Positions 49,401-60,924 of a stretch of DNA of 64,000 nucleotides are shown here, piece by piece; positions within the stretch are counted from its first letter, which is position 1; every line of letters begins with the position of its first letter. A model generated the notes under the pieces. The model had not been told where the DNA came from and made no database searches. It saw only the letters and a program-made list of their open reading frames with translations. This stretch comes from Stercorarius parasiticus (taxonomy: Eukaryota; Chordata; Aves; Charadriiformes; Stercorariidae). The DNA lies in contig VWZL01000594.1 of the NCBI GenBank assembly GCA_013396915.1, positions 1 through 64,000 of the forward strand. Reading direction: 5' to 3'. The position numbers and the translations under genes are program-made.

Positions 49401-52400
49401 TCTCTTTTCTGGCATAAAAAGAGCTTATGCAATATGTTATATTACATTATAGTATGCATTATATTACATATAATCTATTCCCGTACACAGCTGTAATCTT
49501 TATTCATGTGAACTTGCAGCAGAGCACTAAAAATGCACTCAAGTATGTTACATACAGATGAATGCATACAGCCAAGCATCCTTTCTTCCAGTAAGGAGGA
49601 GATTGAACAAAATGGAATAATTTCTTCTGAGCTAGGTAGGAAAAAATGCTGCAGAGTTTTACGAATAACAAATAACTATAACACTAAGCAAAAGAAACAC
49701 TAAGGTTTGACAAAATGAAACATTCTCAGATAAGTTAAAATAATTCTGAGAGAAAATGCTTCAAATACTTCTTTTAAACGCTGTACCAGAAAATCTGTCT
49801 AAACCTTGTCACTCTTCACTTTGATTTCACTTTTTCTACCTAGTTAAACTTATGTTAGGAACTCTTAACTTCTCCAGCGCTCCATTATAATTTCAAAACA
49901 CATCAAGAATTTAGCCATACGCTTTGGTGAAATGAGACATAAATACCACAGAAAAATTTGAACACTGTATAAAGTATTTATCTTTATAGTAGCCTTATTT
50001 ATCTGAGAAACTGCAGCCATGAGGGTCCCTATCAGAGACAATACTCATCCTTCAAACTTGGAGAAAGGGAAAAAGTGGTTTAAATTTAAAATCAAAGAAA
50101 ACAACCCTACATATCACTTCAGGAGAAGATAACTTGCAGACACTTCTTTTGTTCAGCACAAGTATTTGTTCTAAGAATAGTGGAGAGTATCAAATAGCTC
50201 CAGCCTGAGATAAAACAGATTTGAATCTTTATATTAAAAAGAATGAATGTGAAGTCCCATATCTGAGCAAGGGTCATAACCACAAGGCTACACAATATTC
50301 TGAGATAAGACCCATCATTTTTTCCTGTTGGTATTTCTTCATTACAAAACTTGAAAATGTGCTAAAATAGGAACTGAAACACAGGCATTTACTTTCCCAA
50401 GCGTTCACAGCCACATATATACCCTTTTTTTCCTTCCTCAATGACAAAAAAACCCCAACCCAATGTATTTGAAACAAACCACAGAAAAGAATCAACAGGA
50501 AAGATTGAAAGTAAGTCAAGCCATAATACATTATGACTCTACAGCTACGATGGGAGTCAAAACTGTGATTTCATATTCTTCAGTCAAGGAAAACATACAA
50601 TCCAGGTGCCCATTGCCTAGACTACACATTACCTAAACTGACAGCATGATGTCGTCTTGCCTTCTGGCACTGTGACTGGCTTTAGAGGTTAGCACTACAT
50701 TTTTGTTGCTTTATTTCTATTTAAAAAATAAATAAATCCTGAAATGAAAAAAAAAAACAAAACCCAAACCCACAAACCCACAATTCTGTTCTAAATAAAA
50801 TTAACACTGGTCTTGAATTAAAAAGAACATAATTTCAAGTTTTTTATTTCAAGAAAAAATTGGGAAAATATTCATTTTAATTGGATTGAAAAAAACTAGG
50901 TTTCCCCTCAGGGGAGACTAAAAGAGTACACTTTAGGCTACAAAGGCAACTGAGAAGGCAATGAAACAATTTCTGGAGTAATTGTAAGGACACGTTTTTA
51001 CAGCACAAAATGGCATATCACTATAGAGGTGTATTGGACAAAACAACAAGTGTCCACACACAAAACATATACAGAAATACGAGGTTTTAAATAAACTTTC
51101 AGAGTAAGGAAAAATACAGAAGAGTTACAAAATCCAATCCTTATTTTGTAAAGGAGTGAATAGTTTAATGTTCCACTTTCATGTCTTTATTCATGTCCTA
51201 ACACTGCAATCTCTCCCATACAAACTTTTATCGCAAATCAAAATATTATTTATCAAACTTGTGTCTACAAATAGCTTAAATAGAACTTGAGCTGTGATAC
51301 ACAGTGGACTCTTCTGTTCCCAACTTCCTACTCCCACAAACTCAAAATGATTTTCAGGAAATCTGCTATTTATTTATATTTAATGAGGAATATGAAAAGT
51401 GCTAACAGATGCTCCTCTAAAAGAGTTCAGTAACTTAGGGATCTGCAGGGAGGGAATTAAAATTCTATGCTCTGGGATAATACTCAAGATAATATAATCA
51501 CTGATAACATAATATAATACTCTAGATAATATAATCACTAGATAATAGTCACTGCTAGAACAGCCTGCCATGTAGTTTTATGCCGAAAAGATCTGTCCAC
51601 ATGAGGCCACCTGCAGCACACTGGTACCCTACGCATCATAATCTTCCCCAGGGAAACATGGGGCAACACATCGCACCAGCACTACCTCCCTTCAGCCTTC
51701 TGCATACCTCCATAACCCAGTGTTAAGAATTGAGGAAGACACCAATGCGGAAAAATACAACATTATGCATTTCCAAATGCAGTGCATACTGAGTATTGCT
51801 CTATGACATCACATTTTCCACCCCAGATTTTTTCGAAATTTAAGTAAACTCTATATAAAATGCTTGAATCTGTCCATAGTGGCATCTCTGTCTCCTCTGA
51901 GCTGCGGTTACACTATGCACAAAATCTTCAAACTTTTACACAATTTAGTGCACCAAAATTACAAAAGTTTGGAGTTAACATTTTAATTCCAGCATGAAAA
52001 AAAAGCAATCCAGATAATTAAGGAAGTGATTTTAGATCTTCAATTATGCCTTCCACACAAAACCTCCTTAATTTTTAGAGTGCATTGACTTCACAAAATT
52101 CAAGTTGCCTGTAACCAGGGGTGTTGGAGTGAGGCAGCCACTTCCACTCTGGTCACTGGGCCTTCTTTTGAGTTTCTGCCATGGTACCACACACTCGTGG
52201 ACCTTCATATGGCCTCAGGAATGATGCTCGTACAAAAAAAATCCCTTGCCCAGCAAACACAATTTGTTATATCAAAACACATGGCAGCCAAAAGCTTTGC
52301 TCTTCTTTTGCACTACACCCAAGGTTAGCAGAGTGTGCCAGTGAGATAAGCTGCAGAAACTAGGGCTAGATACACTATGCAACCACTCTGAGAGACCTGA

Positions 52401-55318
52401 GTTCATGTGGGACAATTTCCTGAATGTAGAGGATTTGAACAAGCACCAGAGAGCATTTCTCCCCCCGGCCCTTTTCTTCCTTTACATGCCTCCATACGAT
52501 CTCCTTTCTCTTTTTTTTCAGTCTACCAATAGATTGGCAGCAGGATTTCTTTCTACTAACAAATGTCAGAAATAAACAAAAGAATATAAAAGGGATGCAG
52601 CTGTATCTGAGGATAACAAGTATAACAAAGAGTACCAGAGCAATTATAACTAGCATCTTCATTTACAAAGGAATCTCTCTGAGTCAGGAACCAGTCATAA
52701 GTAATGACACATGAAAATTAAGAAGTGTCCTCAATTGCTGTTATCTCCTAACTTACATTTTAACATTGAGTACAAAATGCAGAGGTTTACGAGTAACAAA
52801 AAGTAAACAAAAGCTTAACTCTCTCCTTTTACTGGGCTGTACACAATGTATTTCAGTTTTCCCTGCAGGAGTAGCCCTTCATTGTGTTATATGTACTTTT
52901 ATAATGCTCTCATAACAGCAGTATCCATCCATATTTACATTCTGTTTCAGCAATACCTGCTCTCCTGGAAAAAATAAAAGTCATCCCTTTATTCTCTGAA
53001 GTGCTTCGTAAGAGTTAGGTTTCAAGTACTTAAGTCGGGGACAGAAGAAAAGCTCTCACTACTTGAAGATTTCTGCAAGAGATAATACAAACTGCAAACA
53101 GCATAGCAAACAAAATCTGCAGTTCAATACCTGTGTATCAGTGTAGGGATGCAGCCACGTGAAGTTCCTTTGCTTCAACAGAAGGAAATTGCAATACTTC
53201 AACATCTGACAGCGCCTTTTTTTCTTGAAGCTCTTATGTGGTCTTCATGGCACTGAGATTTGAGTGGCTAACATATGTTGCACAATTGTGCCTGTCAAAG
53301 GATAAATTTTGACTCAAGAATTAATGTATTTATTCTCATATAAAAAAAAAAAAAGTTGAGATGGAGAAACAGCATCCTCTTAAGGAGCTGTGAACTGAGA
53401 ATGAATGGCTGTCCCACTCCACATCTACAGAAAGAGAAAAGGAGATTTACCAAGCAGAAGTGTGAACTTCTCTAATGTGTACCCATATTTCTGACATTAG
53501 ATCAGGGCACATTAGCAACACAATGCACAGATGCCCATCCAAAGGACAACGCATCCACCAAGGACTTCTCAGTTGATAATAAAAGAGTTTTGGCCATGTC
53601 AGACGGACTGCATGATGCACAATTTTGTACAAACTACTTGGAAGGCTTCTGCAGGAGCTAATAAAAAAAGTTCAAAGTAAATTTGTGTTGTGCTTCTATG
53701 CACCCTTCTATTCACAGCATAAAGCTAAAATGTTAGAGAAGACCATCTCCATTAACGATTCAAATAACAATCTTGCAGCTAGTGATCCCATCTTTGAGTT
53801 GAGAACGTCTTATAGTCAAACATCTAATAAATCGTGATGTTTTGCTACTATCACCTCTCACTCCTCAAATAATTTTAAAAAATTGAAGGGATTTTCTAGG
53901 TGACTTCCGCCTAACTAAAAGACTTTTCCTTCAAGCACAAGGTTCCGTGATGCACTCTGAAAGTATTTTTTCCCCAAATAATGCTATAAATTAAACCTTC
54001 ATTTCATTGCTGTGCTTGTACAGCTTTGTAGCTAGGCTATAGCTAAAAAATTGAAAACACCTGGTTAAGATCTTACCTGTCTCCATGGCTAGAAGGCATC
54101 TTTACCAGAAGCCCTAGCTATGACGAAGTTTTTACTAGATTTTTTCTTTAATAAATGTGAGACGAACACCGCATACAAAAACGCTTAAAATGACTGTGAA
54201 ACAGTACGTTAAGCCGAATTTTGACTGTTTTCAGCATAACCTTATTAGCATTTGGCAATCAACAATACCACATTTAGTGGAAGACTGTTAAAAGAATAGC
54301 CGAACCATATATCAAGGAAGTTCTGAGGCACCCCAACATAAAATGCCAACTTTACAGCAACTTATCAAGTAGGCCTCTTTGTTTAGTTAGAAAAATACTT
54401 TCAGATCAACTCTTGTCAAAGTTTTCCACCTTCCATTAGAACCAAAGTGCCTATTAAAAATGTGGTTTGGCAAAAGGCGTTTTGTGTAATTTCTCTTTGT
54501 ATTTTTCTATATTTTGTTCAACTGCACAGACAAGCTTCCATTTGTCTGGCCCTGTTATTACTTATGCTGGTAACGCAGACATCCTCTTCTAATATTGTGA
54601 GTCTGACACTTCTTCACTAACGCTAATTGACATAAAAAAAGAAAAGCACTAGCTTATTGTACCTATTACAAAACATTGGTAAGCTGCATCATATTCTCAC
54701 AACCTCATATATTTCCTTCTTTAAGGACAAAGCATAAAAAATAATGCTTACCTCAAATACTTTATTTACACCTATTAGCTTTGCGTTATGTAATATTAAG
54801 AACAACAGGAAGCACTAAACAAAATAAAACATGTTAAAGCTTAAATGAGTTTGTCAATTTTTCTGGTGTTTTTTGGAAGACAACAAGAAGATCACCTAAG
54901 GGGCTGGTCAGGCTGGGTTTTTGCTGGCTTTATTACCCAGCAGATGGAATGGCAAATGTGTGACATACGGAGAAAGCTATCTTATATGCCAGTTTGTTAA
55001 ACAGATTGTCTTCATCATCTGACCACTGTTAGAAAGGCAATTGAAAACCACAGGCTTCTAGCTTCTCCATAATGAATGTTAAAAATGCAAATATGGAGCC
55101 ATTTCTCACCCTTCAAAATGACTGTCAAAACCACAGGCATAGACAAAACCTCTACACAAGCCAAGGTGAGACACTATCGGCAACAAACCCCATCCTGAAA
55201 TCCCTCCATGGGACCCAGCGAGAATCTACATTAAGAACTGGTCCTTGGTTCTCTTCTCATGGGTATTCAGGGGGAAAAGATTTCAGTGCACACCAACAAT
55301 AAACACTGACTTCAAGTT
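46410..55318. other. Unique AT-rich non-coding DNA
   Basis: No supported gene. The minus-strand frame 52375-52662 starts with a hydrophobic run but has no other gene hallmark. A two-copy tandem duplication lies at 51482-51555. Confidence 0.5.
51482..51555. repeat. Two-copy 37-bp tandem duplication
   Basis: ACTCAAGATAATATAATCAC at 51482 is repeated 37 bases later as ACTCTAGATAATATAATCAC. The second half of the unit is more diverged. Confidence 0.7.
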
Positions 55319-55363
55319 AAAAAAAAAAAAAAAGAAAAAAAGAAAAGGAAAGGAAAAAAAGGG
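55319..55363. repeat. A-rich purine tract
   Basis: Forty-five bases of A with occasional G, starting with an A15 run. It lies about 30 bases left of the CR1 at 55394. It is low-complexity sequence. Confidence 0.85.
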
Positions 55364-55393
55364 CTCTTGGTCTGCACACAAGATCTTGGTGTT

Positions 55394-56403
55394 AGAAAAT
55401 CAGGGAGAAAATTGTGTTGGAAGAGACCTTAAAGGTCATCTAGTTTCAATCCCTGCCATGGCCAGGGATACCTTCTACTAGACCAGGTTGCTCAAAGCCC
55501 CATCCAGCCTGGCCTTGAACACCTCCAGGGATGGGGCATCCATAACTTCCCTGGGCAACCAGTTCCAGTGCCTCATCACCCTCACAGTAAGGAATTTCTT
55601 CCTGATATCCAATCTAATCTACCCTCTTTCAGTTTAAAACTGTCACTCGTCGTCCTATCAATACGGTCCCTGATAAAGAGTTCCTCCCTAGCTTTCCGGT
55701 AGACCCCCTTTAAGTATTGAAAGACTCTCCCCAGAGCCTTCTCTTCTCCAGGCTCAACAACCCCAACAGTCTCAGCCTGTCTCCATAGCAGAGGTGCTCC
55801 AGCCCTATGACCATCTTCATGGCCCTCCTCTGGACTTGCTCCAACAGGTCCANCCTTGCACTTGGCCTGGTTGAACTTCAGGAGGTTTGCACATGCAAAC
55901 CTCTCAAGCCTGTCCAGGTCCCTCTAGATGGCATCCCTTCCCCTCCAGTGTGTTGACTGCACCACACAGTTTGGTGTTGTCGGTAAACCTGCTGAGGGTG
56001 CACTCAATCCTACTGTCCATGTCACTGACAAAGATATTAAACAGCACCGGTCCCAGTACCAACCCCTGAGGAACACCACTTGTCACTGGTCTCCACTTTG
56101 ACATCAAGCTAATGAACACAACTCTTTGAGCGTGACCACCCAGCCAGTTCCTTATCCACCGAGTGGTCCATCCATCAAACCCATGTCTCTCCAATTTAGA
56201 GACAAGGATGTGGTGTGGGACAGTGTCAAGTGCCTTGCACAAGTCCAGGTAGATGATGTCAATTGCTTTTTCCTTATCCACCAACACTGTAACCCCGTCA
56301 TAGAAGACCAACAGATTTGTCAAACACAATTTGCTTTTACTGAAGCCATGTTGGCTAATGTGATGAGGATGTACTAGTGTACCACACTGACAGGTTCTGT
56401 GCA
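55394..56403 (-). mobile_element. CR1 LINE, antisense, internally deleted
   Basis: About 1 kb of CR1 in antisense orientation. The 3' UTR side (55394-55560) reads GTTGGAAGAGACCTTAAAGG and GACCAGGTTGCTCAAAGCCC; the octamer tail itself is degraded. The C-terminal ORF2 part runs to about 55852. There the sequence jumps from CTTGCTCCAACAGGTCC to CCTTGCACTTGGCCTGG. In CR1 as I know it, these are separated by a few hundred bases, and the only N I noticed in the window (55853) lies exactly at the join. The RT domain continues to about 56360. The 5' edge fades between 56360 and 56403. Confidence 0.92.
55853..55853. other. Ambiguous base N
   Basis: The only undetermined base that I noticed in the window. 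It sits at the junction of an internal CR1 deletion and may mark an assembly join rather than a simple miscalled base. Confidence 0.95.
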
Positions 56404-56404
56404 T
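55904..56404 (-). pseudogene. CR1 ORF2 reverse transcriptase fragment, catalytic site mutated
   Basis: A 166-codon minus-strand frame covers the palm and fingers of the CR1 reverse transcriptase. Readable blocks are [20 protein letters not shown] (family: LDLCKAFDTVPH), [38 protein letters not shown] and [20 protein letters not shown]. The catalytic box, normally FADD, has become FTDN, so one of the two essential aspartates of motif C is lost. The first Asp motif (YLDL) is kept. Translation then runs off frame near the deletion. No function is expected. Confidence 0.92.
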
Positions 56405-58177
56405 TAAATAGGTTCTTATTATTTATAACATAGCTATATATTATCATATACATATACATTCCCTTTTAGTGTGTGCAGCTGGCATGATCAGATGATAACT
56501 GCAAGTAACATGGCGATGTACAAGTGGTCAAATACTTTGATGCACTACATCTATACACAGTCTGATTTTCAATGTATTAAAACCACTTAGTCTTGCAATA
56601 TATTTAAATCCAAAACCAGGAGAAAAGAGTTTTGGAACTGTCCTCCAAACAGTGCAGCAGCGCAGGAAAATTAATTGTTTTAAGCTGGAACTTGAGAAAC
56701 TTATGGGAAGGACAGTGGAAGTCTGGACCATATTTTTACTGTGTGATTTGCATGCATTTTTATTTCTGCTGCTTTTGCACAGGGAAAGTTGCCGCTAGGA
56801 ATGAATACCTTTCCCCTTTTTGATGCATAGTTTAGATGCTACAACTGCTACAATTGCAAATAGGATTAAAAGGAAGATAAATTAGTATGAGTTAGTGGTA
56901 CTAACATTTCTGAGGTACTTGATGAGTATCTGCTCTCACGCTTAAGAGACAAACCAATTGCTACTTTTGGGGACAGCAGGGACTCCTTTGCTCCCATCAA
57001 GTTGGTGACATCACTGGGGCTTTGGTACACTCCATGGGGTTATATACAGCAGTTTTACTTACTGCAGACACCAACACTGCAGAGGCCTGGGACATTAGTG
57101 ACATTCTTGTCCTCTTACTTAGGGCCATGTTAAAGGTTCCACTTTGAGTCTTTTACTACAGGTTTGAGACCAACAGAGACCGTTGCATCTGTCCTGGGTG
57201 CAGGGTTGGGACTCTGTGGGCATCACTAGCCTTTTCCAGGACACTGGGTTCAATAACAGATATACTCATTTTCCATCCTGTGTTCCTATATAATGCAATT
57301 ACATTTGCGTTGTTGCTGAAATTAATATTTATATATATATATTTTTTTTAAAAAAAAAAGACATTTGAAATAGAACTCCTTATCCTCATTAGCAAATTTC
57401 ATCTTTAAAGCTTCCTTCTTCCCAACAAGTGCAAGTCCTGAGAGAAGGACAAAATGCACAGCTATGCTCAGAAAGGTACTTGTAAGTATTAATGTGTAAG
57501 AGATGCAACTTTCCTGTGAGCCTACAGCAATCTCTCTAATTCATATGTTGCTTAGCATGTGAACAGTTGTAATACATTTTAAATCAAGAGAATAACACTT
57601 CCTTTCCCTCAGGGAATCTCAAAGGTTAGCATTGCTTCAAACACTTGCAAAGCAAGCTACATACAGCTCACAGTCACTTGGTTCAGAGCTGAACATAAAG
57701 TGTCAGTTAGATGTATTTTACTGAGAAATGTACCATTTCTTTCTAGCATCATTAAGCCACGAATGCAAACAATTAGCAGAACTACAGCTGCTAGAATCAT
57801 GCTGTCTTACCATTTATATTAATACAGCCCAATGCCATGACACAGTTACAGCCTGTGCCACTGGAAGGCGTTCATTAATTTCCACTTCTGTCCATTCACT
57901 CCACTCATGCTCCTAGATAATAGAACGATTTGTTTTTTTTTTTTTTATTTCAACACCATTCCCACACCGCTTTCTTCGGTACATGCTTTAACACAGCCTA
58001 TGCCTTCAGAAAAAATGAACTAAACAATTTAATTTGTCAGTTTGAAACTTGAGCTTTTTTACTTTATGAAGACATTTAAAAACAAGCTATACTATTTACT
58101 GCTTTTAAAGATCCTTCCTTTCAACTGTTTTCTAATTGCTCACAATACTTTGATACAATTAAATCTTACTACTCTGC
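56404..58177. other. Unique AT-rich non-coding DNA
   Basis: No gene recognised. It includes a (TA)n stretch running into a T8A10 palindrome at 57342-57359 and a T14 run at 57933-57946. Confidence 0.5.
57328..57359. repeat. (TA)n plus T8A10 palindromic tract
   Basis: TTTATATATATATATTTTTT leads into a run of ten A. T8A8 is a perfect self-complementary core. This is low-complexity DNA. Confidence 0.85.
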
Positions 58178-58262
58178 TTTTACAGAAGGGGAAAAAAGAC
58201 AAAGAGATTATGTGAGTCTCTCAAGGCGCTGTCAATGGGAAAGAAGGAATAAGAATAAAAAC
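58178..58262 (+). mobile_element. MIR-like ancient SINE relic
   Basis: TTTTACAGAAGGGGAAAAAA, then GACAAAGAGATTATGTGAGT, CTCTCAAGGCGCTGTCAATG and GGAAAGAAGGAATAAGAA follow the MIR core and tail in order (ttttacagatggggaaactgaggcacagagagattaagtgacttgccc-type sequence). Similarity is moderate, as usual for an element that predates birds. The match is from memory. Confidence 0.5.
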
Positions 58263-60841
58263 TAATGAATATCTTGGAAGCTTTTTCTAAGGGAAAACTT
58301 TTTTTTTTAACAAACGTATTTGCTTCCATTGCATTTTTCTCAGAAGACTGAAAACAAGAGGTTTCTTACGAAAACATTATATACCTTTGGTTTTCAGCTG
58401 AAGTATTTCTTTCTTTAATGAGGCCATACAATTTTCTACTGTGTAATGAATATGGAGATATTGTCTGTTTAGCTACGTTTAGATTTACAGTTCAGTACTT
58501 CAGCTTCAGCTTCACATTCACAAAGTTTGAATTAGAGATGCTCCAGTAAAATGCACACACACACGCAATGCCTGAATACCTTCTCTTTCAAATACTGACT
58601 GGTGCTGTATTTTCACCTATTTCCATGCGTGAATGGAAACACTCTGTTTCAAAAACAACTCATGAGCTTGAGAGCTCAGAAAATGTGACAGGTGAATGAA
58701 GAAGCCTGCTGAACCCAACAGGAGACTGCCAGGCTTGATGCGCACACTATGGGAATCTCCTGTACGCTCTTGGAAATCTCAGTGCAGAAACTGAACCTAT
58801 CTGAAATCAAAGAAAGGCAGACATCTTCTCTTAATATAAAACAGAAAGAAAAATAAATACTGTGTGTGTGATTTGGGATCCTAACAGCCCAATCTGGAGA
58901 ACTATGGAGAACTAGGCAATCAAATGCCATTTCTTCTTTCGACACCTGAGGTTGAACAGCTTTTCAATGCTTCCACAGTGTATAACACTGTTATAGTCCC
59001 ATATCAGACTTGAATCAGAAATCCTTAGTGCAGTTGAGGCAGAGATTATTTCTCACATTTATTTCCACTGAATTTATTAGGATTATTTTGAAGCAAGGTA
59101 TTATGCACCATAAATAAAGATATCATAATCTAAAATATTACAAACTTCTTGAAGAATTACTCATTCCAGTCTCTCTTAAGTAGTGTATGTTCATAAGCAA
59201 CAAGAATCAGCAGAGATCCGCAAGATTTGCATGAGCAGTTTAAAGCATCTCAAAAACAGAAGAAACCCAGAAGCAGAACTATTGCATCAAGTCTAATCTT
59301 TGGTCCTAAATGAAGGTGAATTTTCAAAGTCACTTACATGCCTCAAAGCTTATATTTTTCTTTCGTTTCCCCCCTTCATATGTGTTCTGTTGTCCATGAA
59401 TTATAACAGAAATACTGCTTCCAGGTTACTTACCTGATTCTGTAAACCCTTTCTAAAGGCTAGATTTTCAAAGGCTGGCGATCAATGCATCCAAGTCTTG
59501 CTGAAATAAATACAAACTACACCAAATGCCATGGCTTCCTTCAAAAATCCTGTCAGAAAACTGAATCAGTGTGTGTCAGATGACACAACTTATGAAACTT
59601 CATTTTCTCTTGTGCATTAATGATAATGAGTTCCCCTCAAGAGTGGCGTAATAGTAGAGTTCACTATCACTTGGAAAAACAGAAGTTGAGTCAATTGCTA
59701 TTTGCAGTAAGAGACCAGGTTAATCATGAGGGGGCGAATAAATAAATAAATAAATAAATATTTGTTTCTTCTAGTAGACTAACTTAGTAGGGCCCAGGCA
59801 GGGCATATTCATTATTCCAAATGCATATAACTTTTCTAGCAGGAAATAAGGACACACTGTGTAACTTAAATGGCAGACAGTGAAATACATCAATATTTGC
59901 CTCTCAGGTAAGTGGGCTTTCATATCTCTAACATTTACTTTAACAGTATTACTGTTAGTTCTAACTGTAAGTGAAATGTTTCCATCATAAATTATGACCT
60001 GTGAAAAATGATGCAGCTGCAAGTAAACATCTTTTCTTGCTTTGAAGCTGTTAACATGTGCTATGACAGGAGGATTTATGGTAAGATGACACTAAGAACA
60101 CACCCTTTCTTCTAACTGGAATTTTAATTGTCTTTTGCATCTTTAGAAAGACATTCTACATATTTTCCAATGGTTTAAATTAACTTGAGGAACTAAAAAA
60201 ATAATAAAGATCACTCCATCCATTCATGGACACACATCCCACCTCCACCCCAAACTATACATTTATGACTAAGGAGAGCCACCTTTGTCTTAAAACACAG
60301 TTAGAATTCACAGTGATTTTAGTAGCAGCTGATTTAGGTCAATGTTGAACAAATCTGGACATCTGACCTCAGTATGCGTCATCAGACTCAGTACAAGTTG
60401 TAACAGAGAAGAAAAAACAAGAAAAATAAATTCTCCTTGATTTTTTTTTTTTTTAAAATCCCACTGCACCTGCCAATGAATCTTCTTATTAACTGATATC
60501 CACTTCTCCGAATACTGTATCTTGGTCAAAGCTGTCATCAAAACCACATGCAGAAGCTGTTAAGCTTTAAAGTCTGCCCTTCAGTGCAGCTTAAATTACT
60601 TTGTTCATTGTTAAACCAAGGTGTTAAATATCACAAGCGCTTAAATCACTTGAATTAAAATTGGCAACTATCAGAAGACAAAAAAAAAAAGTCTTCTCTG
60701 ATTTTAGGTTCTCTTACGTTTATGGACAGATCAACATACCACGTGAGAGTGTTTTCTTCATCATACCTTCTATTGCTGCAGTAGCTGGCCACAGAAATAA
60801 CAGATCTGGGAGAAGTAGTTAGGAAAAGGTACTTACTAAAA
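58263..60841. other. Unique AT-rich non-coding DNA
   Basis: No gene seen. It contains the (AATA)n microsatellite at 59737-59761 and a T14 run at 60441-60454. Confidence 0.5.
59737..59761. repeat. (AATA)n microsatellite
   Basis: Just over six perfect copies of the tetranucleotide AATA. Confidence 0.97.
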
Positions 60842-60924
60842 CCCAGCAACTTTTGTCAACAATATTTTTTTCATGTGGAGGAGGAAGAAAAACTTAATTT
60901 AAATATACCTTGAGGTCTAGAAAA
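60842..60924 (+). repeat. 83-bp direct repeat, copy 1
   Basis: Eighty-three bases from CCCAGCAACTTTTGTCAACA to TTGAGGTCTAGAAAA are identical to 63759-63841. This copy is bracketed by an 11-bp direct repeat, ACTTACTAAAA at 60831-60841 and 60929-60939, as if the segment 60842-60928 had been inserted with a target-site duplication. I recognise no known repeat family in it. Confidence 0.95.

Noticed and set aside
52375..52662. 95-codon minus-strand frame starting with a hydrophobic stretch, like a signal or membrane segment
   Set aside because: Hydrophobic runs are common in translated AT-rich DNA. The rest is unstructured and there is no family resemblance.
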